A stretch of 11,109 nucleotides of DNA from Gemmatimonadota bacterium (GCA_019348475.1 JAHWJJ010000095.1:1-11109), one strand, 5' to 3'. Counted from the stretch's first letter, positions 1-7,025 are shown. Notes: generated by a model from the sequence alone, not told the origin. Program-made: numbers and translations.

Positions 1-456
1 TTCCGCCGCGGGCGGCGCGGCCGGACGGCGCGGCTCGGGCGCGGCCACCGTCGGCTCCGGCTCCGGCGCGGCGACGATCGGCTCCGGCTCCGGCTGGCCG
101 GCGGGCTGAATGCTGACGCGGAACAGCGGGGCGCCGCGCGTTCCCGCCTCCTTGAGCCGCACCCGGTAGTCGCGGTCGTACAGCGAGCCGTGGCGCATCA
201 CCGAGTCCGTCAACTCCTCCTCCAGCTCCGCCGCCATCACCGCCACCGCCTGCGCCGCGTCCGGCCGCAGCGTCACCACCAGGGTGGTCAGCGGCAGCAT
301 CCGCACGTACTTGTCGGGGATGGCGCGCGAGTTGTCGCGGTCGATGGCGTCCCCCAGCGCCAGCTTGATCTCGGGGATGGCCTCGCGAAGAAACGAGTCC
401 AGCAGCGGCTCTTCCACCGCGTCGTGCGGGCGGCTGGCCGGGGTAAAGTCGGTCAT
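1..456 (-). CDS. FhaA-like protein, N-terminal domain (partial, runs off left edge)
   Basis: The frame is open from an ATG at 456 to the window edge, giving 152 residues with no stop. Residues about 15-117 resemble the N-terminal DUF3662 domain of FhaA. The segment IPDKYVRMLPLTTLVVTLRP is followed by an acidic helix (MAAELEEELTDSV), then a strand pattern ending APLFRVSIQPAG. A Pro/Glu/Ala linker with PEPEP repeats follows, which in FhaA-type proteins joins this domain to a C-terminal FHA domain; that domain would lie outside the window. FHA domains bind phosphothreonine, so the likely role is a cytoplasmic adaptor that reads Ser/Thr-kinase marks near the wall-synthesis proteins. The ATG overlaps the phosphatase stop in an ATGA junction (453-456). 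No Shine-Dalgarno is evident, so translational coupling is likely. The domain call rests on pattern resemblance only. Confidence 0.72.
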   Translation of the reverse strand, partial: MTDFTPASRPHDAVEEPLLDSFLREAIPEIKLALGDAIDRDNSRAIPDKYVRMLPLTTLVVTLRPDAAQAVAVMAAELEEELTDSVMRHGSLYDRDYRVRLKEAGTRGAPLFRVSIQPAGQPEPEPIVAAPEPEPTVAAPEPRRPAAPPAAE

Positions 457-1706
457 GGCTGCGTCGTCGGAGTGGCGGGGCGCGTCCCCGTCGCCGGCTG
501 TCCCGTCGCCGGCTGTCCCGCGGCCGGCTGTCCCGCGGCCGGCGGCGGCGCGGCCGGCGGCGCGGCGGCGGACGGGTTCGCGGCCCCCGGGAGGACGAGC
601 GAATCCGCCGCCAGCCCCGTGGTGTCGCCGATGGCGGCGCGGGCGCGCAGGGTGCGCACCTCGTTGCGCAGGCTGTCCACCTGCGCCGCCAGCGCCGGGT
701 CGCCGCCGGCGCCGCCGCGGGTGGCCGCCCAGGCGGCGTACCCGGCAAGGCCCAGCGCCAGCAGCGCCAGCACCAGGGCGATGCCGCCCATCTTCGAAGA
801 GCGTCGGGGCCCGGTCACGTCCACCTCCGGCGGCGGGTTGAACAGGTTGCGCGGCGCGCTCGCGGTGGATGCGCCCGCGGCCGGCGCGGCGGCCGAGGAC
901 GTCCGGCGCGGGGGCGAGGGCATGGTGTCGCCGCCGCCGTCCAGCACGCGCACCGCGACCACGGTGTAGTTGTCGTCCGGGCCCCGCTCTTCCACCTTGC
1001 GGGTGATGGATTCGCAGATGCGCTCGGACGAGGCCAGGGCCATCGCCTCGCCCAGTTCGTCCAGCCGCATGGCCTTGGTCACGCCGTCGCTCACCAGCAG
1101 GTACGTCCACCCGGCGCGGACGGGGATCCAGGCGGCCTCCGCCTCGCCGCCGCGGCCCACCGCCCGCTGCAGCTTGTTGCTCCCGGGCGAGTCGGGGATC
1201 TCGTCCAGCGCGATCTCGCCCGCCTCCCAGCGCGCGTACGCCGGCGTGTGGTCGCGCGTCTCCAGCCGCACCGTGCCGTCCGGCGAGCGGCTGAGGATGC
1301 GCACGTCGCCCACGTGCGCGCCGATCCATCCCACGTCACCACCGCGGTCCACCGACAGCGCCATCAGCGCCAGCGCGCACCCCATCCCCCCGCGCTCGTC
1401 CGGCGACTGCTGCGCCAGCCGCGCCACCGCCTCGTCCGCGTGGCGCACGGCGTAGCGGGCGCCGTCCAGGCTGCGGATCTCCGCCCCCTGCACCAGCGCC
1501 GACAGCGCCGTGTCGGCGGCCAGCCGGCCGGCCCGCTCGCCCCCCATCCCGTCCGCCACCGCCACCACGCCGCGCGTGGCGAAGGCGTCCACGTCGAACG
1601 CGTCCTGGTTCTCCTTGCGCGGCCCCTGCGCGCTGGCGCCCGCCACGTCGAACAGCAGGCCGTGCAGCGGCACCGGCGGCAGGGCGTGGTTCACGTCATC
1701 GCTCAT
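453..1706 (-). CDS. PP2C-family Ser/Thr protein phosphatase with membrane anchor and extracytoplasmic tail (PstP-like)
   Basis: The product is 417 residues. Residues 15-256 are a PP2C (PPM) metal-dependent phosphatase domain. Signature motifs are RKENQD (30-35), VADGMGG (50-56), HVGDVR (131-136), LVSDGVT (204-210) and GPDDNYT (242-248), whose aspartates bind the two catalytic metals. An Ala/Pro/Ser juxtamembrane linker (260-305) follows. It contains several Thr/Ser that kinases could modify. One transmembrane helix spans about 308-328. The tail begins with a predicted coiled coil (about 337-358) and ends in low-complexity A-x-G-Q-P repeats. This topology matches actinobacterial PstP, which removes phosphates from PASTA kinases and their division and wall targets. 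The ATG overlaps the SEDS stop as ATGA (1703-1706), with GGGGA upstream. The tail is longer and more repetitive than in typical PstP. The phosphatase call is firm; its targets are inferred from the operon. Confidence 0.92.
   Translation of the reverse strand: MSDDVNHALPPVPLHGLLFDVAGASAQGPRKENQDAFDVDAFATRGVVAVADGMGGERAGRLAADTALSALVQGAEIRSLDGARYAVRHADEAVARLAQQSPDERGGMGCALALMALSVDRGGDVGWIGAHVGDVRILSRSPDGTVRLETRDHTPAYARWEAGEIALDEIPDSPGSNKLQRAVGRGGEAEAAWIPVRAGWTYLLVSDGVTKAMRLDELGEAMALASSERICESITRKVEERGPDDNYTVVAVRVLDGGGDTMPSPPRRTSSAAAPAAGASTASAPRNLFNPPPEVDVTGPRRSSKMGGIALVLALLALGLAGYAAWAATRGGAGGDPALAAQVDSLRNEVRTLRARAAIGDTTGLAADSLVLPGAANPSAAAPPAAPPPAAGQPAAGQPATGQPATGTRPATPTTQP
490..544. repeat. 15-bp tandem repeat inside the phosphatase gene
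   Basis: Units of GTCGCCGGCTGTCCC occur at 490-504 and 505-519. A variant beginning GCGGCC lies at 520-534, and a degenerate fourth copy starts at 535. On the minus strand they encode the pentapeptide repeats AAGQP/ATGQP near the C-terminus of the phosphatase tail. Because the period is a multiple of three, copy-number change would lengthen or shorten the tail without shifting frame. Confidence 0.9.
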
Positions 1707-3343
1707 CGGATGCGGATCCCCGTGGCATGCGGCCCGGCCACCGGGGGCGCGAGCGCTTCGTCCATGATGTCCTCGCGGGCCCTGCGGTGGCTCACCCCCG
1801 CGGCCAGCCCCACGGCGAACGCCGAGGCGAGCAGCTTGGCCCCGCCGTGCGCCGCGAACGCCGTGGCCACGCCGGTCAGCGGGATCAGCCGGATCCCCCC
1901 CAGCGTGGCCAGCCAGAAGGGGATGCCGATCAGCATGGCCACCCCCGTCACCAGCGTCCGCTCGAAGGCGCCCGACTCGCGCGCCGCCGCGCTCAGCAGC
2001 TGGACGATGAACAGCGTGTAGAGCAGCACCAGCGACACGGCGCCGGCCCACCCCCAGTGCGTGGCGATGGCGGTGATGAAGCCGTCGTCCGCCGCGTTGG
2101 GCGCCGTTTCGGCGTGCCCCCGGCCGGGCCCCTCGCCCAGCAGGCCGCCCTCGATCACGTTCGCGTCGAACAGCTTCATCTGGTGCAGCTTGGCCGCCCA
2201 CGCCTCCTGCTGCGGCTCGGTCATCTGCGAGACGTCCTTGTACGGATCGTACGCCAGCTCCAGCCGCGTGGCCGAGCGCTCGTCCACGTTGAAGGCGGCG
2301 AACACCAGCGCGGCCCACACCACCAGCATCAGCCCCGCCCACCATCCCCGCCGGGTCCCCACCAGCAGCATGGCCGCCATGGACCCCGCCAGCACGATGG
2401 ACAGCCCCAGCTCGCGGATGATGAGGAAGGGGATGACGGGCGCCGCCCCGTACAGGAACAGGTTCAGCAGCCGCCGCCCCTCGATCACCGCGCCGGGGCG
2501 GGCCAGGTTGTACGCGTCCTCCGCCAGCGTGGCGGCCCAGATGACGATGAAGATGGGAAGGAACAGCTCCCACGGCGTCATCCGCCCCACCTTCCCCAGC
2601 TCCGTGAACCCGATGGTCAGCACGAAGAAGATGCCCAGCGTGGGGACGAACGGGATCAGCCGCCGGTTGCGCACCCAGCGCATCACCCCCGGCTCGCGGG
2701 AGAGAAGGAAGCCCACCAGCAGCGCAAAGGGCGCGACGAAGACGGAGAAGTGCGCCGCCGAACGCGCGAAGAAGCCGCGCGACCGCAGCTCGCGCTCCTC
2801 CGCGCGCGCGAACGGGTCCGGGATTTCCGGCGGCGTTCCCTGGTAGACCACGGCGCGCCGCTCCTCGCTGTACGCGCGCTCGATCGAGGTGAGCCGCGCG
2901 CGCGTGGCCTTGAGGTCGTTCGCCCGCGCCCGCGCGCTCCCCGTGGCCTGGTAGGCGGGGTCCGTGAACAGCTGGAACTGCGTGGGGCGGGTGATGCTGA
3001 AGATCAGGATCGGCAGCACCACCAGTGCCCAGCTTCCCCGGTACCCCAGCCCCCGCAGCGCCACCAGCACCGCGAACCACGCCGCCAGCGCCACGCCGTC
3101 GCGGATGAAGGTGCCCCCCGCCCCCGGCGAGGTGCCGTGCTGCGGCCACACGCCGGTCACGATGGAAAAGTGCGCCGCCACGTAGAACGCCGAAGCCAGC
3201 AGCAGCCCCCACCACAGAAAGCCGGGGAACACCCGCCCCGCGCGCCGTTCCGAGGGCAGGTTGTGCGGCTTCAGGCGGACGGTGACGCCCTCCGGCTGCG
3301 GGCCGGCCGGGCGCCCGCGGCGGAACAGGTCGCGAAGCGCCAT
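1703..3343 (-). CDS. divergent SEDS-family (RodA/FtsW) peptidoglycan glycosyltransferase
   Basis: The product is 546 residues of multi-spanning membrane protein. SEDS proteins polymerise lipid II into glycan strands with a class B PBP partner. Family landmarks are visible in order. RMTPWELFLPIFI (254-266) stands where QPSE-type motifs sit, and IIRELGLSIVL (308-318) where QPDLGT sits. GEGPGRG (403-409) is followed by ADDGFITAI (418-426), in which D420 aligns without gaps to the catalytic Asp of TDFIF. PLTGVATAFAAHGGAK (488-503) matches PLTGxxLPFxSYGGS. The otherwise usual EE pair after TDFIF is replaced by Thr-His. A hydrophilic, charged segment of about 75 residues (118-195) separates the early membrane helices and is longer than in ordinary RodA. 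The start ATG shares one base with the PBP stop (TGATG), and a G-run precedes it. Coupling to the adjacent PBP supports a cognate SEDS-bPBP pair. Whether it is a RodA (elongation) or FtsW (division) type cannot be settled from sequence; the neighbours favour RodA-like. Confidence 0.88.
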   Translation of the reverse strand: MALRDLFRRGRPAGPQPEGVTVRLKPHNLPSERRAGRVFPGFLWWGLLLASAFYVAAHFSIVTGVWPQHGTSPGAGGTFIRDGVALAAWFAVLVALRGLGYRGSWALVVLPILIFSITRPTQFQLFTDPAYQATGSARARANDLKATRARLTSIERAYSEERRAVVYQGTPPEIPDPFARAEERELRSRGFFARSAAHFSVFVAPFALLVGFLLSREPGVMRWVRNRRLIPFVPTLGIFFVLTIGFTELGKVGRMTPWELFLPIFIVIWAATLAEDAYNLARPGAVIEGRRLLNLFLYGAAPVIPFLIIRELGLSIVLAGSMAAMLLVGTRRGWWAGLMLVVWAALVFAAFNVDERSATRLELAYDPYKDVSQMTEPQQEAWAAKLHQMKLFDANVIEGGLLGEGPGRGHAETAPNAADDGFITAIATHWGWAGAVSLVLLYTLFIVQLLSAAARESGAFERTLVTGVAMLIGIPFWLATLGGIRLIPLTGVATAFAAHGGAKLLASAFAVGLAAGVSHRRAREDIMDEALAPPVAGPHATGIRIR

Positions 3344-4935
3344 CAGCGCGCCCCCCCGGCCATGGCCGTCCCCCGAGGCACGCCGCCTTCGCCGCTCCCC
3401 GGCGTCACCATCTGCGGCTGCTGGGCCATGAACTTCGTCATCTCGCCCGCGATGGTGGCCGGCGCGCGCCCGCCCTGCCCGCCGCGCTGCAGGTAGACGA
3501 CGATGGTGTAGCGGGCCCGCCCGTCGGGGCCGTACATCAGCCCCGCGAACCAGGCGTCGGGGCGGGGCGCGTTCGCCACGTCCGCCGTCCCCGTCTTTCC
3601 CCCCAGGTCCCACCCGGTGTTGGCGAAGCGCGCCTTGGCCAGCTGCGCCGTCCCGGAGTCCACCACCGTCAGCATGGCCTCCTGCAGGTTGCGCGCGGTG
3701 GTTTCCTTCATGATCCGCCGCCCCGCGCCCCGCTCTTCCAGCTGATCCCACTCCAGCGTGGGCGGCAGCATCACGCCGCCGTTGCCGATGGCCTGCAGAA
3801 AGCGGGAGATGGCGAGCGGCGTCACGTCCACCGGCCCCTGGCCGATGGCGATCTGCCCCCACTCGTGCGCCGTGAAGCGCGGGGCGAAGCGCACGCGCAC
3901 CGGCGGCGGGGTCATCCGCCGCGCCCAGGCGGGGTTCCCCGTGTTCCAGAAGTCCGGCTCCGCCGCGCTGGGCGGCCCCTCGCCATAGGTGACGAAGCCG
4001 AAGCGCTGGTAGGCGTCGCGAAAGGCGTCCACGCCCAGCCGCTCGCGCATCTCCAGCGCCATCCGCACCGCCGCCGTGTTGCAGCTCACCCGCAGCATTC
4101 CCGTGGGGATGCTGATGGAGGCGTACTCGTGGCTCTCGAAGTTGCGGATGCGCGCGTTCCCCGTCTGGATGGACGGCGGGCACGGCATGCGCGTGTCGGG
4201 AAGGCCGCTCTCCCACCAGAGCGCGGCCACGGCCAGCTTGAAGACGGAGCCCGGCGGCGCGTAGCGCTTGATGCCGAAGGGGGGGTCCTCCGGCCCCCCG
4301 CTGGCCGCGTAGGCGATCAGCGAGCCGGTCTGCACGTCCTGCACGATGATGGCGCCCTTCAGGTTCGTGGCGTCCAGCAGCTGGTACGCGGCGCGGGTGG
4401 GCGCGGCGCACAGCGTCAGCCGCAGGTCCGTCCCCACGGCGTGCAGCTCGCTCTGCTCGCCGAAGGTGCGCGGCTCGCGCAGCCGGCTGGCGAACAGCCG
4501 CTCCACCGTGTAGTCGCGGTCCTCCGCGCCCCGCCCTCCGCCCACCAGGTTGGCCCCCGCCTCGCCCAGCGGGTAGACGCGCTGCACCTCGCCGTCACGC
4601 AGGCCGTAGCGGGCCAGGGCGCGCTCGTCCTCGCCGGTGCAGTCCAGGATCCACCCGCGCACGTCGCCGCGGGCGCGCTCGGCCTCGCGCGGGTCGCCCC
4701 AGCGGCGCCAGGCCATGCGCCCCTCGGTGATCTCCTCCGCGTTCCACAGCAGGCGCGCGTGCCCCCACGCGTAGAGGGCGGCAAGGACCAGCATGCCCAG
4801 CGCCAGGCGAATGGCCCAGCGCTCGCGGCGCTCGCGGATGGCGGCGCGCACCCAGCGCGCCAGCGCGATCAGCGCCCCCGCGCCGAACGCGATCACCACC
4901 CCGCGCAAGATCCAGTTGAGTACGGTTTCCAGCAC
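3343..4935 (-). CDS. class B penicillin-binding protein (D,D-transpeptidase)
   Basis: The product is 530 residues. It cross-links peptidoglycan stem peptides outside the membrane. The active-site triad is complete: SVFK with nucleophile S230, SCN (284-286) and KTGT (447-450). Upstream, RGWILDCTGEDERALARYG (93-111) corresponds to the RGxIxDRNGxxLA dimerisation-region signature, with Cys replacing Arg, and RVYPLGEAGANLVG (119-132) matches PbpA/FtsI-type pedestal sequence. The family usually has one N-terminal helix, but two hydrophobic segments are seen here (about 5-27 and 43-58), which would require an N-out or hairpin arrangement unless one is not membrane-spanning. The start is GTG at 4935, 7 bp after the FHA stop, without a clear Shine-Dalgarno. 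It is preferred because it keeps the first helix. Gene order next to a SEDS protein implies a cognate polymerase-transpeptidase complex. Overall it resembles actinobacterial PbpA more than E. coli PBP2. Confidence 0.93.
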   Translation of the reverse strand: MLETVLNWILRGVVIAFGAGALIALARWVRAAIRERRERWAIRLALGMLVLAALYAWGHARLLWNAEEITEGRMAWRRWGDPREAERARGDVRGWILDCTGEDERALARYGLRDGEVQRVYPLGEAGANLVGGGRGAEDRDYTVERLFASRLREPRTFGEQSELHAVGTDLRLTLCAAPTRAAYQLLDATNLKGAIIVQDVQTGSLIAYAASGGPEDPPFGIKRYAPPGSVFKLAVAALWWESGLPDTRMPCPPSIQTGNARIRNFESHEYASISIPTGMLRVSCNTAAVRMALEMRERLGVDAFRDAYQRFGFVTYGEGPPSAAEPDFWNTGNPAWARRMTPPPVRVRFAPRFTAHEWGQIAIGQGPVDVTPLAISRFLQAIGNGGVMLPPTLEWDQLEERGAGRRIMKETTARNLQEAMLTVVDSGTAQLAKARFANTGWDLGGKTGTADVANAPRPDAWFAGLMYGPDGRARYTIVVYLQRGGQGGRAPATIAGEMTKFMAQQPQMVTPGSGEGGVPRGTAMAGGAR

Positions 4936-4942
4936 GGTCGGT

Positions 4943-5686
4943 TCAGCCGGCGTGGGCCAGGCGCAGCACCGTGTTCCCCATCCGCACCGTGTCGCCCACG
5001 TTCAGGGCGCGCTCCTGGTGCGGGGGAAGGGGCTGCTCGTTGACGAAGGTGCGGTTCTTGGAATCCAGGTCCGTCACCGTTACGCGGCCGCCGCGGGCGG
5101 TAAAGCGGGCGTGGCGGCCCGACATGTAGCGGTCGCCGGTGGCCTGCACGCCGGGTTCGGGCTTGCGCCCCAGGGTGGCCTCGCCGTCGATGCGCACCGG
5201 CTCGCGCAGCGTCTCGGAGCTGACCACCTCCAGCACGGCGCCGCCGCCCCCCACGTGCGCGCCCCCGTACGCGGGCGCGCCGCCCGCCCCGCCGTACGCG
5301 GGGGCCGGCCGCTCCGGGACCAGCGCGCGGTCCGGGCGGGGGGCGTTGCTGGCGCTGGCGGGCTCGGCGCGCGGGGGCTCCAGCCCCAGCGGTTTTACGT
5401 GCGCGAACTCGCGCTTGGTGTCGAGCACCACCACCTCCACCCGCAGCCCCGCGCGCGCGATGCCGTTGTCCTGCGCCCACTGCGCGGCGAAGCGGCGCAG
5501 GTGGTCGGCCTCATCGCGGGCCCACAGGCTGGGGTTCATCCCGGGGGGAACCAGGTCGGTGGATGCGTACACGCGCAGGTCCGGCGCGGTGCGGCGGTCG
5601 GCGTAGCGCCACAGCGCCTCGCGAACGCCGTCTTCCAGCTGCTGCCGTAGCGTGGGGCGCAGGAGCTTGCGGAATGCGTTGATCAT
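4943..5686 (-). CDS. FHA-domain protein with DUF3662-like N-terminus (FhaA-like)
   Basis: The product is 247 residues. The N-terminal part (1-105) starts MINAFRKLLRPTLRQQLEDG and continues with DLVPPGMNPSLW and a basic-to-strand pattern (RVEVVVLDTKREFAHV), in the manner of the FhaA N-terminal domain. An Ala/Pro/Gly linker (106-150) contains two APAYGGA copies. Residues 152-245 are an FHA domain with LGR (172-174), SGRHARF (189-195) and DSKNRTFVNE (208-217). The canonical SRxH is spaced differently (SGRH), and N-G-T is N-R-T. FHA domains dock on phosphothreonine peptides, so this cytoplasmic protein probably links kinase signalling to the PBP/SEDS pair encoded just downstream. The ATG at 5686 was chosen over an in-frame start 48 bases upstream because conserved-looking sequence begins here and the longer start would leave almost no leader. 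The RBS is weak (GGA). Confidence 0.87.
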   Translation of the reverse strand: MINAFRKLLRPTLRQQLEDGVREALWRYADRRTAPDLRVYASTDLVPPGMNPSLWARDEADHLRRFAAQWAQDNGIARAGLRVEVVVLDTKREFAHVKPLGLEPPRAEPASASNAPRPDRALVPERPAPAYGGAGGAPAYGGAHVGGGGAVLEVVSSETLREPVRIDGEATLGRKPEPGVQATGDRYMSGRHARFTARGGRVTVTDLDSKNRTFVNEQPLPPHQERALNVGDTVRMGNTVLRLAHAG

Positions 5687-5733
5687 CGGTGGTCCGGATT
5701 CTACGTTGGGTCGCCGCGGCGCCCGCTGTCGCA

Positions 5734-5762
5734 ATATCAGGACCGGCGCCCTGCCGCGGCAA
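5734..5762 (-). promoter_or_regulatory. candidate sigma70-type promoter of the FHA-PBP-SEDS-PP2C operon
   Basis: On the minus strand TTGCCG (5757-5762) is followed, after 17 bases, by TGATAT (5734-5739). This would start transcription near 5727, leaving a leader of about 40 bases before the ATG at 5686. The -10 match is poor (3 of 6), but the region is a rare AT-containing patch in very GC-rich DNA. It is a guess based on spacing and composition. Confidence 0.3.
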
Positions 5763-5812
5763 GCGCGTGCGCCCGCCCCGGGATGAGGGCTGGATGAGGG
5801 TTTGGAAATGCG

Positions 5813-5868
5813 GTGCGTGAGTGCGTGAGTGCGTGAGTGCGTGAGTGCGGGAGTGCGGGAGTGCGGGA
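5813..5868. repeat. octamer tandem array, copy 1 (4 x GTGCGTGA, 3 x GTGCGGGA)
   Basis: Seven perfect 8-bp units lie head to tail: four GTGCGTGA at 5813-5844, then three GTGCGGGA at 5845-5868, then a decaying eighth. A related array lies at 8987-9038. The block change from one variant to the other suggests expansion of each subtype in turn. The period is not a multiple of three and the array is outside genes. Confidence 0.95.
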
Positions 5869-6007
5869 GTGGGCGCCCCGGCGCGTGAGGGCCCCCTGCC
5901 CGCCTGAGCAGTGCCGCAGACGTTTCAGCGATTCAGCCGGCGACGCCTGCGGCGCGGCTGATCCGGCACGGGAAACCAGCGACAACCGCAAAAGTCGAGG
6001 GTGGTTT

Positions 6008-6023
6008 GGGGGCACACGCCCCC
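6008..6023 (-). terminator. possible terminator hairpin after the frameshifted gene
   Basis: GGGGGC, a four-base loop ACAC and GCCCCC form a perfect 6-bp all-GC stem about 100 bases past the stop of the minus-strand gene at 6122. No T-run follows on the minus strand (AAACC), so intrinsic termination would be atypical. It is listed as a structural candidate only. Confidence 0.3.
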
Positions 6024-6074
6024 ACTCCGCCCTCACCCACCGCACGCTGTCGAAGCCTCGAGCGGCGCGGCTCA

Positions 6075-6109
6075 CTTCGGCGTGCTGGACGCGCCCGTGG
6101 AGGCGCACC
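6075..6109 (+). repeat. displaced 35-bp near-copy of ABC transporter coding sequence
   Basis: These bases match 8185-8219 at 34 of 35 positions; the single difference is G at 6099 against A at 8209. At the second site they encode [11 protein letters not shown], the end of the transmembrane domain of the ABC exporter. Here they lie in non-coding DNA and similarity stops abruptly on both sides. The fragment is in direct orientation relative to the gene. Confidence 0.9.
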
Positions 6110-6121
6110 TCTTCGCGCGGC

Positions 6122-7025
6122 CTACGGCTCACGCCAGCGGCGGACGAACGCGTCCACCTCCGGCGGCATCGGGAGGTGCCGGAACGGCGCCGCGAGCGCG
6201 GCCACCTCCGCGATGATCCCGGGGTGCAGCTCGCGGCGCTGCGAGGGGGTGAGCTCGCGGTGCCACTCGTCGAACCGGCGCGCCCGCTCCACCGTACGCG
6301 GCGCGAGCCGGTCCGCGACGCAGCGGGAGCAGAGCCGGCGCTCGCGCCATGGCCGCTTCCACGTCACCGTCTCGCGCCACTCCGACGCCGGGGCGCCGCA
6401 GAGGGCGCAGGCTTCCGGCGCCGGCGCGAATTCCAGGACGCGGGGATAGTCCCAGCGCCGCCGATGGCGGACGACGATCACGTCGCCCGTGTGCTCCGGC
6501 CACGGCGTATCGGGAAAATGAAAGAGGACGATCGCCACGGCGCCCGCCTGGTACGCCTGCCGCGCCAGCCGTGGATGCTGCCCCAGGTAATGGGCCGGCG
6601 GACCGGCGTTGTGGCCGCCCTCCATCGCCACGAAGTACCCGCGCCTCCATTCTTCGAGGGCCCCCGCGGTCACGAGCAGCGCCTCGTCCGCGCCGATGCA
6701 GCACACCGGCAGCTGCTCGTACGGTTCCCCCCGGCGGCGCGCGGGCTTCCAGGACATCGGCCGCTCGCGGACCATCTGCGCCATCCACTGCTCGGGACTG
6801 TGCGACACGTGGATCCGCGCCGTCCTGCAGGGTCGCCTGCAGCACTAGCGGCCGCGGGAGGCGGGCCAGGGCCAGCGCGGCGGACTCCACCTCCAGCACG
6901 CGTCCGCCCTCCGGGAGCCGAAACCGGTTGGGTGGCGCGTGCCCGAGCGCCACCCTGGCCCGCAGCTCCAGCAGTGCCACGCGCGCGGCGGTCACCTGCG
7001 GATCGTCGTCCAGGAGCGAGATCAT
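6122..7025 (-). pseudogene. unrecognised CxxC-CxxC protein gene, apparently frameshifted
   Basis: Two reading frames look like halves of one gene. The first starts at the ATG at 7025 and gives about 70 protein-like residues (MISLLDDDPQVTAARVALLE..., ending LVLQATLQDGA); beyond about 6816 that frame turns into Arg/Ala-rich noise. The second frame, one base on, becomes protein-like from about 6820 (ARIHVSHSPEQWMAQMV...) and runs to the TAG at 6122. A 2-bp loss in the GGCGCGG run at 6816-6821 would explain the break; restoring it reads LQDGARIHVSHSPEQ and gives about 300 residues. The second half contains CALC and CSRC pairs, suggesting a zinc ribbon, plus the hydrophobic stretch AGAVAIVLFHF. 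I do not recognise the family. Alternatively the second half is expressed alone from a GTG at 6808 (228 residues), or the break is a sequencing error. Confidence 0.62.

Larger units (their letters stand above)
5687..6121. other. 435-bp non-coding region upstream of the cell-wall operon
   Basis: No credible gene is present. The open frames here are low-complexity translations of the repeats. From left to right it holds the candidate operon promoter, a doubled GGATGAGGG (5781-5789, 5792-5800), the octamer array, a mixed-sequence stretch (5870-6007), a GC hairpin and the displaced ABC-gene fragment. Both flanking genes read on the minus strand, so the region must carry the end of one transcript and the start of the next. 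Confidence 0.7.

Noticed and set aside
1727..3496. Long plus-strand open frame (589 codons) opposite the SEDS gene
   Set aside because: Its translation is Arg/Gln/His-rich low complexity with no domains. Very GC-rich coding DNA leaves long antisense frames, and the minus strand here has clear SEDS motifs.
5813..5868. Short coding sequence through the octamer array
   Set aside because: Open frames here translate to repeated short motifs only because the octamer lacks stops in some frames; no ribosome site or conserved sequence is seen.
6129..6808. Continuation of the MISLLDDDPQ frame to 6129 as the true protein
   Set aside because: After about 6816 this frame is Arg/Ala/Gly-rich without structure, while the neighbouring frame is protein-like with CxxC pairs.
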